Origin: Syngnathus acus
Lineage: Eukaryota; Chordata; Actinopteri; Syngnathiformes; Syngnathidae
Direction of reading: 5' to 3'
DNA length: 64,000 nucleotides
Assembly: GCF_901709675.1 (NCBI RefSeq)
Contig: NC_051092.1
Coordinates: forward strand, 15,540,991-15,604,990
A program made the position numbers and the translations under genes. The notes under the pieces are model-generated. The model had not been told where the DNA came from. It did not search any database and saw only the letters and a list, made by a program, of their open reading frames with translations. The first letter of the stretch is position 1. Each line of letters starts with the position of its first letter. Shown piece after piece: positions 56,331 through 64,000 of this stretch.

Positions 56331-57820
56331 ACAACATATTTAATGCTCAAACTCATAAAGTTTATTTTATTTTTCAAATAATAATTAACTTAGAATTTCA
56401 TGGCTGCAACACGTGCAGTAGAAGTTGGGAAAGGGCATGTTTACCACTTCGTTACATCACCTTTCCTTTTAATAACAATAAACGTTTTGGAAGAGAGGAG
56501 ACTAATTCTTTTAGCTTCTATTGTGGAATTCTTTCCCATTCTTGCTTGATGAACCGCTTCAGTTGTTCAAGAGTCCGGGGTGTTCCCTGTCGTATTTTAC
56601 GCTTCATAATGCGCCACACATTTTCAATGGGAGACAGGTCTGGACTGCAAGCGGGCCAGGGGAGAACCTGGACTCTTTTACTTCGAAGCCACGCTGTCGT
56701 AATACGTGCAGAATGTGGCTTGGCATTATCTTGCTGAAATAAGCAGCGGCGTCCATGAAAAAGACGTCGTTTGGATGGCAGCATATGTTGCTCCAAAATC
56801 TGTATGTACTTTTCAGCATTTATGTTGCCTTCACAGAAATGTAAGTCACCCATGCAATGGGAACTAATGCACCCCCATACCATCACAGATGCTGGCTTTT
56901 GAACTTTGCGTTGATAACAGTCCGGATGGTCCGCTTCCTCTTTGGTCCGGAGGACACGACGTCCAGTGTTTCCAAAAACAATTTGAAAAGTGGACTCATC
57001 AGACCACAAAACACTTTTCCATTGTGCATCAGTCCATTTTACATGAGCTCGGGCCCAGAGAACCCGGCGGCGTTTCTGGATGTTGTTCATAAACGGCTTT
57101 TGCTTTGCATGATAGAGTTTTAACCCGCACTTACTGATGTAGTGACGAACTGTATTTACTGACAGTGGTTTTCTGAAGTTTTCCTGAGCCCATTTGGTGA
57201 TATCCTTTACACACTCATGTCGGTTTTTAAGGCAGTGCCGTCTGAGGGATCGAAGGTCACGGTCATTCATTCTTGGTTTCCGGCCGTGGCGCTTACGTTC
57301 AGTGATTTCACCAGATTCTCTGAACCTTTTGATGATATTATGGACCGTAGATGTTGAAATCCCTAAATTCCTTGCAATTTTGCTTTGAGAAATGTTGTTC
57401 TTAAACTGTTCAACTATTTTCTCACGCAGTTGTGGACAAAGTGTTGAACCTCGCCCCATCCTTGCTTGTGAATGACTGAGCATGTTTGGGGAGGCTCCTT
57501 TTATACCCAATCATGGTACCCACCTGTTCCTAATTAGCCTGATCACATGTGGGATGTTCCAAATAGGTGTTTGATTAGCTTTTCTCAGCTTTCTCAGTAT
57601 TTTTTGCCACTTCACCCAACTTCTACTAGACGTGTTGCAGCCATGAAATTTTAAGTTAATTATTTGGCAAAAAACAATTACATTTATCAGTTTGAACATT
57701 AAATATGTTGTCTTTGTAGTGTATTCAATTGAATATGGGTTGAGAAGGATTTTTAAATCGTTATTTTTTGTTTTTATTTACATTTTACACAATTTCCCAA
57801 CTTCAACCAAATCCGGTTTG
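56331..57820 (-). mobile_element. Tc1-like transposon, copy 2, one end missing
   Basis: The right inverted repeat (ends CAAATCCGGTTTG, TA at 57821) is intact. The left side begins inside the element at ACAACATATTTAATGCTC, losing about 110 bp of terminal repeat. It is the donor-like reference for copy 1. Confidence 0.9.
56518..57510 (-). CDS. Tc1 transposase, near full length
   Basis: 330 codons without a stop. The natural start is probably Met18 (MGRGSTLCPQLREKIV; base 57459). Paired-like helix-turn-helix regions cover residues 28-75 and 85-125, with the GRKPR motif between. The catalytic triad is visible: Asp171 (LWSDESTF), Asp261 (FQQDNAKPH) and Glu296 (PIENVWRIMK), i.e. D34E spacing. A TAG follows ERIPQ about 10-20 residues before the usual end. 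The element lacks one terminal repeat, so it cannot mobilise itself, but the protein might act on other copies. Confidence 0.93.
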   Translation of the reverse strand: MGIKGASPNMLSHSQARMGRGSTLCPQLREKIVEQFKNNISQSKIARNLGISTSTVHNIIKRFRESGEITERKRHGRKPRMNDRDLRSLRRHCLKNRHECVKDITKWAQENFRKPLSVNTVRHYISKCGLKLYHAKQKPFMNNIQKRRRVLWARAHVKWTDAQWKSVLWSDESTFQIVFGNTGRRVLRTKEEADHPDCYQRKVQKPASVMVWGCISSHCMGDLHFCEGNINAEKYIQILEQHMLPSKRRLFHGRRCLFQQDNAKPHSARITTAWLRSKRVQVLPWPACSPDLSPIENVWRIMKRKIRQGTPRTLEQLKRFIKQEWERIPQ

Positions 57821-57822
57821 TA

Positions 57823-59904
57823 GAAAAGGCACATTGTCATTCTAACTTGGTTGACCTGAAGGAACAGAAACCATAATCCTAGGTTCATGTGTGCGAGATG
57901 AATGACTCAAAACCGTTTGTGCATGAACATGCATCTGTAACACCATGCAAAGAGAGAACAGAATAATACTCTCTTGGGAAAGCTCTGGAAACTTATGCAT
58001 ACAAACAGGAAACTGTGTGAATAAAGTTCCCACACTGTGTCAAAGTTACACTCAAAGGGCTTAAAAACAACCCAAAATATTTGTGCATTACATACTGCAC
58101 ATAAATATATCGTATATTTTTGGATGTGGTTTAGACTGGTTTTAATTGCCTAACGTGCAACTGGCGCCCTGCGGGCCATATACGGTCCCACCCACACTCA
58201 GAGTAGCCCTTCAATAGATTTATGAACACGACTGCAAAATTTCCTGTACCATTTCAATTTTTAGCTGTTACAACCATTAGTGCGAATTGTTGTTCGTCTC
58301 TATTTGCCCTGGGATTGGCTGGCAACCAGTTCAGGTTCTCCGCCTACTGCCGATAGCCGATAACTGCTGGGATAGTCTCCAACATGCCCACAACCCCCGT
58401 GGGGACAAGCGGTACAGATAATAGATGGATGGAAATTTAAAAAAAAAATCTTATCCTACAGTTGGAAAAAACAATATTACCAACATAACTCAGTTGCTGT
58501 CTTTAAACCCCCATGAATAGGAATTTGTAAGAATCTGACGTGTATCAGCCTTTGCTGCCCGCTTTATTAGCTAACTAAACCAGACACAGTCGATAAATAT
58601 TCAGCAATGACCACTTATCTAGCCAACTCTAGGTTGACATGGGAGTTGGCAGTCTCGTAAACGTTGTTCTGACATTCTTTAATCTGCTGTCATACCTTGT
58701 ATTGCTGTCATATAGTGTTTTCATGACACAACATAATTGTCAACACGACACCATCCCGAAATTTTAACTAATAGCTAATTAAAAATGGTAAAAAAATGGA
58801 AATTAATTATGCTATCATAGATTAAATTTGTATAAATGTTAGGTCTAAATACCATCAGACATTAAACCACACGCTGGAAGGAAGAGGAGAAGACAACCAG
58901 AATAGGTTTACTCGCGAGGAGAACGATAGAGAGGGAACTCAGTTACAATCTCCATCAATTCTGAGTCCTTACTTCACGTGCTCCTCTATTTAATGTTTTG
59001 GTTGCCCTGGTTACAGAGGCGTTGCTACACTAAAGGGAGGGGAGATTGTGTCTGTAGCAACGCTGATTAGCTAAGGAATGTAGTGCGGTGTGAATTAGCA
59101 CTTCATTGTCGGCCCGTGACCCCCGCAGAATCTGTCCTCTATCCTCAACCAGCTGTTCTTCTCCCATGGTTGGCTGACTCTTCCTCGAGTGTGATCAGAT
59201 AACTTGAATTGCCGCTTTCCTGTGGAACAATGCAACTAAACCTTTGCTAACTTTATCTACTTGGTAAATTAACACACAATAATAATAATGAGTAACTTGT
59301 CCTAAACACTTCAACACACATTAAGTAAATATAAGGTAACTGGTATGCAGTTCCTTAAACAAACATTGAGTAAATATAGGATAACTTGTACGCAACTACT
59401 TCAAACTGTATATAACACTTAACAAAGAAAAACAGTTCTGATCAACAACAATCTATGAACCAAACCTACAGTTAACTAAAAGGAATGAAGTTTCTTTGAA
59501 CCAAATAAGAACATTTCGCCTATGCAAATAAGCTCTGCTCATTGTTAGTGAAGGCCTCTTACAGGAACAAAAACACACAGATAATAAAAGGACAGGAAGG
59601 ATACATATGGCGGACAGGGATCAAAAGACATCCCTGCCTTTAAAGAGGAAGAACCTAGATAAAAGGAAAGTCATAAACTAGTAAAGACAAGGCCTCCAGG
59701 TCTGGCAGGCCAAGGCTTCACTTAAATTATTCCAACAATAGTACAGCGGCAGATTAACAGCATTAGCGGCTAGCAGCTAGCTGCTCACTGGTTGACCATT
59801 TGCCAGATGGCTTGCGATTGCCAGTGGAATATTTTTCAAAGGCAGTTCTATCGATCCACAGATAGACATATACTAATCAAAGGGCACAGATAGATGAACA
59901 ACCC
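57823..59904. other. Anoctamin intron, no gene; SINE scrap at 58265-58430
   Basis: The SINE piece has GGATTGGCTGGCAACCAGTT and GGGGACAAGCGGTACAGA. The rest (58440-59900) shows no coding signal or repeat end that I recognise. Confidence 0.5.
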
Positions 59905-60047
59905 TTAGCACTCACACCTACAAGTAATTTGATTGCTCAATCGGCCTACCATGCATGTTTTTGGGATGTGGGAGGAGCTTGTGGAAACCCAAGCAAGCAC
60001 GGGAAGAACATGCAAACTCCACACAGGAAGGCCAGAGCCGGAATCAA
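59905..60047 (-). mobile_element. SINE fragment, minus strand
   Basis: Shares CAATCGGCCTACCATGCATG and AACATGCAAACTCCACACAG with the fuller copy that follows. It ends at the CCAT microsatellite. Confidence 0.8.
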
Positions 60048-60118
60048 ACCCATCCATCCATCCATCCATCCATCCATCCATCCATCCATCCATCCATCCA
60101 TCCATCCATCCATCCATT
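60048..60118. repeat. (CCAT)n microsatellite
   Basis: About 17 ATCC/CCAT units, the expanded GATG tail of the adjacent SINE. Confidence 0.95.
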
Positions 60119-60468
60119 TTCTGTACCGCTGTATCCCCACGGGGGTCGCGGGCTTGCTGGAGCCTATCCCAGCTGTCATCGGGCAGTAGGCGGGGGACAC
60201 CCTGAACCGGTTGCCAGGCAATCGCAGGGCACACAGAGACGAACAACCATCCGCACACGCACTCACACCCAGGGGCAATTTGGAGCGCTCAATCGGCCTA
60301 CCAAGCATGTTTTTGGGGATGTGGGAGGAAACCGGAGTGCCCGGAGAAAACCCACGCGGACACGGGGAGAACATGCAAACTCCACACAGGGAGGGCCGGA
60401 GGTGGAATCGAACCCGCACCCTCCTTACTGTGAGGCGGACGTGCTAGCCAGTGCCCCACCGAGCCGCC
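60119..60468 (-). mobile_element. tRNA-derived SINE, minus strand
   Basis: Full-length copy of the 34289 family; the B box reads GGAATCGAACC on the plus strand near 60405. It ends GCCCCACCGAGCCGCC. Confidence 0.88.
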
Positions 60469-61080
60469 GAATCAAACCCAATAAACAAAATTTAATCTGC
60501 ATGGTTAGCTTTGATGCTGACAGCCTGACACAGATGCAGTTCTGACTGATCCATGTTTAACAAACCAAGCTTACTTAAATACAGCAGAAAAAAAGTCCTA
60601 CTTTCGTTTCAACATCACTTCCAGTCTGAGGCTGAAGACAATTTTATTAAACATCAAACACAGCATCGGTATTTTGTGGCCATACCATTCACACATTTCA
60701 TGTTGTTTCCACACAATATGCAGTCAAACACATTTCTTTAACAGACAAGCTATACCCCCAACTAAATTATCGATGGTTTTGTCTTATTTACGAATGTTAA
60801 CACACAACTTCCCACAAAAGTAAAAACAATATTCCAAACCTTAGATACAGTATAAAAACTTCTGCTTCTGCAATTATATCAGTTCAAATGCCATAAATCT
60901 CAGCTGATAATAAAAAAACAACAACTGAATAATTGACACACAGCCGATAAATTAAATTGGTCCAATCACAGCTGATTCCAGTGTGGCTTAGACTCAGTGG
61001 CAGGGGTTACGTAAGAGGAGGTCTTTGAGGAGTGAATTTTTTTTTTGGAAACAGAAACAGCAAAAGACAAACACTGTAAT
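60469..61080. other. No gene seen
   Basis: AT-rich intron sequence without recognisable features. Confidence 0.45.
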
Positions 61081-61084
61081 GTCT

Positions 61085-61310
61085 GGATGAGGAATAGGAA
61101 GAGCAAGGGGCGCATGGAGAAGAGCAGGCTCAGTCAGAGAAGCAGGAGCAGTGAGAGGTCCAGTAAGAGGAGCAGGCCCAAAGAGAGGGCAAGGTAGAGG
61201 TGTAAGAATGTGCGGTGGTGGCATTGCAAGGGCTCGTCAGTGATGAAATTCGTGCCAATATCATTGACAAGCCCTTTCACTAAGAGAGGCTGTACTACTG
61301 TACCTTCTGT
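61085..61310 (+). pseudogene. Mariner/DDE_3-type transposase N-terminal scrap
   Basis: An Arg/Gly-rich frame (REAGAVRGPVRGAGPKRG) leads, after a shift, to VSDEIRANIIDKPF, like the VSDEIRATIIDHV lead of a common fish IS630/mariner-type transposase. No catalytic part. Confidence 0.4.
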
Positions 61311-61317
61311 AGTAAAT

Positions 61318-61625
61318 ACAGCTCAGTGGCCTAGTGGTAGAGTGTCCGCCCTGAGACTGGAAGGTTGTGGGTTCAAACCCCGGCCGGGTCATACCAAAGA
61401 TTATAAAAATGGGACCCATTGCCTCCCTGCTTGGCACTCAGGATTAAGGGTTGGAATTGGGGGGTTAGATCACCAAATGATTCCCGAGCGCGGCACCGCT
61501 GCTGCTCACTGCTCCCCTCTCCCCCAGGGGATGGATCAAAATCACACGGGGATGGGTTAAATGCAGAGGACAAATTTCACCACACCCAGATGTGTGTGTG
61601 ACGATCATTGGGACTTTAACTTTAA
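61318..61625 (+). mobile_element. tRNA-derived SINE, second family
   Basis: A box-like TGGCCTAGTGGTAGAG and B box GGTTCAAACCC (61370-61380), then a conserved body (CTTGGCACTCAGGATTAAGG, CACGGGGATGGGTTAAATGC) and end ATTGGGACTTTAACTTT. Confidence 0.85.
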
Positions 61626-61654
61626 ATAGTAAAGGAAAAAAAAACGATTTTCTT

Positions 61655-61971
61655 TTAAAGATTAAAGATTAAAGTCCCAATGATCGTCACACACACACCT
61701 GGGTGTGGTGAAATTTGTCCTCTGCATTTAACCCATCCCCGTGTGATTTTAATCCATCCCCTGGGGGAGAGGGGAGCAGTGAGCAGCAGCGGTGCCGCGC
61801 TCGGGAATCAGTTGGTGATCTAACCCCCCAATTCCAACCCTTAATGCTGAGTGCCAAGCAGGGAGGCAATGGGTCCCATTTTTATAGTCTTTGGTATGAC
61901 CCGGCCGGGGTTTGAACCCACAACCTTCCAGTCTCAGGGTGGACACTCTACCACTAGGCCACTGAGCTGGT
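61655..61971 (-). mobile_element. tRNA-derived SINE, second family, inverted partner
   Basis: Reverse-complement copy of 61318-61625, tail to tail with a ~30-bp spacer. About 90% or more similar by eye. Confidence 0.85.
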
Positions 61972-62094
61972 ATTGATCGGTTTGATCGGAATGCTTGATT
62001 GCAAGCAAATACCTGCATGTAAAACTGAAACAAAGAAGTCTATGCAGTTTTTATAGTCTCAACAATAGCTAGTATTTTGAAACTTGGTGTACTT

Positions 62095-62465
62095 TCACTT
62101 CACTGGTTCTTTTATCTCAAACAAATTATTTTAGGTGTATTACCTGACATGTTTCGGCTTCGGCCTCTCCACTACGGAAGCCGGTGGGAATTTCAGAATA
62201 TTTTCAAAGTGCGAGCGTGGGCTGCCGCATGTTCTGTCCGAGCCGCGCTGGTTCTCCGGTCGAATCCGAATGGCGAAAATTCGGCCTCTCCACTACGGAA
62301 GTCGGTCAGAATTTCGGCTCGGACAGAACGTGCGGCAGCCCACGCTCGCACTTTGAAAATATTCTGAAATTCCCACCGGCTTCCGCAGTGGAGAGGCCGA
62401 AGCCGAAACATGTCAGGTAATGCACCTAAAATAATTTGTTTGAGATAAAAGAACCAGTGAAGTGA
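62095..62465. mobile_element. Inverted-repeat element with Penelope-like termini
   Basis: The ends ACTGGTTCTTTTATCTCAAA ... CCTGACATGTTTCGGC and the complement match the ends of 28002-28443. The interior is a GC-rich near-palindrome (AGTGCGAGCGTGGGCTGCCG and complement) with no endonuclease codons. The hammerhead-like core keeps stem II and GAAAC but not CTGATGA. Confidence 0.65.
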
Positions 62466-62863
62466 TTAAAAAGGAAAAACAAAATGAACTTAGTACAACG
62501 ATTGGTGTACTTTCGTTGACAGCATGTAGTTTGTGAAGTGAAAACAAGTGTCATTGTTTGACAGAATAATTCTATTTTGAGTCAGATTTCTAGTGTTTTG
62601 GTAAAGTTAATATGTGATGAGAAAGATATGTTCTATTTTGAAATAAAGAGTTAGCATATATTCAACAAAATGTGTTTTTGAGAATAAAATTATCCATTTA
62701 ACCAATTGTGTTTTGTAGGTGTGAGTCTGTGCTAAGAGTTTAGAAAAATTATACAAAGTATGGCTAAGCTCTTGTTAGCGATTGAAAAGAAATGTAATTT
62801 GCATAGTTTCAATGTTGGTACACTGTTGAAATATTAGTATTGTTTGTGTCTTGTTCACCACAG

Positions 62864-62962
62864 TCCAAGATTCCAGGCGTGGGCTTTGTGAAAATTCATG
62901 CTCCATGGAATGTTCTCTGTCGAGAAGCAGAGTTCATGAAGCTAAAGATGCCCACCAAAAGG
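62864..62962 (+). CDS. ano1: Anoctamin (ANO1/ANO2 group) exon after the dimerisation-domain exon
   Basis: This 99-bp exon follows TTGTTCACCACAG and ends AAAAGG followed by GTAAGG; both phases are 0. It encodes [20 protein letters not shown] then [10 protein letters not shown]. Human ANO1, as I recall it, has [20 protein letters not shown] with LKLKMPTKK, directly continuing the previous exon; ANO2 is more divergent here (HAPWQVLAREAEF), favouring ANO1. The intron before it is 12.4 kb, mostly transposons. A hAT starts only 8 bp past the exon, so the donor GTAAGGAT is itself the target duplication. The rest of the channel, including the ten transmembrane helices, must lie right of the window. 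Confidence 0.93.
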
Positions 62963-62970
62963 GTAAGGAT

Positions 62971-63736
62971 TAGGGGTGTAACGATTCATCGATACACATC
63001 GATTAATCGATATAATGCTCTACGATTTATTGGCATCGATGCTAAACGTAAACATCGATTTATATCGCCGTGTTTGACCTCGGACATTAGACGCGACTTT
63101 ATTTTGAAATCCAGTTCATTGTTGCTTGCTTCCTCTTTCTGGGAGCAGTACGCGGCGTGCTGTGTTGTGAGCAGAGCAGGCACGTGAAAGGGGAGCCGAC
63201 AACTACGCGGCTCCTGGGCTGGTGCTATGGCTAGTGTCCAAGAAGACGAGGAAATTCGCTCCCCTTTGGGCTTCAAGTCATTCGTTTGGAAGCACTTTGG
63301 ATTCCAAAGAAAAGATGGCTCAACGGACAATTAAAATTATTGTAAATAAATAGTTCAGTAATGCACTTTAAAGTTAATGGTATTACAAAAAAAGAAAGAA
63401 TATTAATTTTTCTTTACTTATATGAGAAAAAATATAGGAATTCGATAAAGTTCAGTGTTAAAATAAGCACTTTGTATACTACAATACTCTTGTAATTTCC
63501 TAAATAAAGAGTTTGCAGCACCTTGTTGATTTTGCGTATGAATTGTTATAAATCAGGATATTGTTCTATATTTTTTATTTAAAAAAAATAAATAAAAATA
63601 TCGATCGTGGAGCACTATATCGTGATGTATCGTGAATGAATCACAGCAGGCTTTAAGATATCGGCAATAATCGTATCGTGGTCCTTTGTATCGATATGAT
63701 ATCGTATCGTGACAAAACCCGCGATTTACACCCCTA
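62971..63736 (+). mobile_element. Ac-like hAT (ZBED1-type), copy B
   Basis: The ends TAGGGGTGTAACGATTCATC and GCGATTTACACCCCTA are inverted. GTAAGGAT (62963-62970) and GTAAAGAT (63737-63744) are the target duplication with one difference. Most of the transposase is deleted. Confidence 0.88.
63227..63334 (+). pseudogene. ZBED1-type hAT transposase N-terminal stub
   Basis: It encodes MASVQEDEEIRSPLGFKSFV then WKHFGFQRKDGSTDN and stops where an internal deletion joins to AT-rich sequence. The finger cysteines (KSCH in copy A) are lost. 35 residues. Confidence 0.7.
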
Positions 63737-63787
63737 GTAAAGATTATTCACAATTTCCATTGAAGTTGTGATTCATATATATAGTAT

Positions 63788-64000
63788 ATATGACTTGAAG
63801 CCCAAAGGGGAGCGAATTTCCTCGTCTTCTTGGACACTAGCCATAGCACCAGCCCAGGAGCCGCGTAGTTGTCGGCTCCCCTTTCACGTGCCTGCTCTGC
63901 TCACAACACAACACGCCGCGTACTGCTCCCGGAAAGAGGAAGCAAGCAACAATGAACTGGATTTCAAAATAAAGTCGCGTCTAATGTCCGAGGTCAAACA
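63788..64000 (-). mobile_element. Ac-like hAT, copy C, inverted, runs off the window
   Basis: Reverse complement of 63105-63280 (GACTTGAAGCCCAAAGGGGA ... CACAACACGCCGCGTACTGC). With copy B it forms an inverted pair that could fold in the anoctamin pre-mRNA. Confidence 0.8.

Larger units (their letters stand above)
50549..56335. repeat. Large intronic repeat unit, copy 2
   Basis: Same unit as 46078-49400. It contains a mariner-type copy (51200-53951), a palindromic hAT MITE (54186-54398) and a family A element (55284-56187), and is cut on the right by Tc1 copy 2. The minus-strand terminal exon of copy 1 (46893-47072) is missing here. Confidence 0.72.

Noticed and set aside
60048-60118. HPSIHPSI or DGWMDGWM repeat proteins
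   Set aside because: These come from the (CCAT)n microsatellite next to a SINE tail in all frames and strands.

Overview
The window reads as a repeat-dense teleost fish nuclear region. The evidence is vertebrate exons with GT/AG splice sites and Kozak context, plus a repeat complement typical of fish: Tc1-like elements, many hAT elements, an RTE (Rex3/Expander-type) LINE, L2 tails, a Ty3/gypsy chromovirus, a Penelope-like remnant and tRNA-derived SINEs. No bacterial-style operon is present. Most long open frames are transposon remnants.

Host genes. Left edge: one minus-strand exon (1423-1604) holds the N-terminus of an ENC/KLHL25-type BTB-kelch protein and ends in a consensus donor. Right third: at least two certain plus-strand exons (50071-50436, 62864-62962) belong to an anoctamin of the ANO1/ANO2 group, closest to ANO1. 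Two candidate upstream exons (44409-44439, 44562-44671) join them in compatible phase. The anoctamin introns (about 5.4 and 12.4 kb) are packed with repeats. They also contain an antisense series of small exon-like open segments (46893-49992) of unknown identity, part of which is repeated at 50549-56335.

Repeat layout. 1-1372: family A non-autonomous DNA element. 1755-7676: Tc1 element split by a jockey/CR1-group LINE, which is itself hit by a hAT MITE and two L2 tails. 8218-10342: family A pieces and a BED-finger hAT. 10633-11762: a second Tc1-like family. 13032-27460: an LTR element with an apparently non-coding 7.4-kb interior; its 5' LTR was hit by a hAT (13227-19298), which was hit by a gypsy chromovirus (13590-18592). 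28002-28443: Penelope-like remnant with hammerhead-like cores. 28463-34059: BED-hAT containing a 4.7-kb foldback MULE-like element (29301-34020). 34218-35315: hAT carrying a SINE. 37021-40420: RTE LINE. 40452-43724: hAT containing a hAT containing two mariner-type (TA) elements. 51200-57820: mariner-type, L2, Ac-like hAT, MITE and Tc1 layers inside the anoctamin intron. 59905-61971: SINEs. 62971-64000: Ac-like hAT copies, one inserted 8 bp past an anoctamin exon.

The most unusual unit is the foldback element at 29301-34020. It has about 1-kb inverted arms of ~140-bp tandem repeats, near-identical ends and a 9-bp target duplication. Its core encodes MULE-transposase-like segments followed by a domain with the Cys, His and Asn/Asp boxes of ubiquitin-specific proteases.
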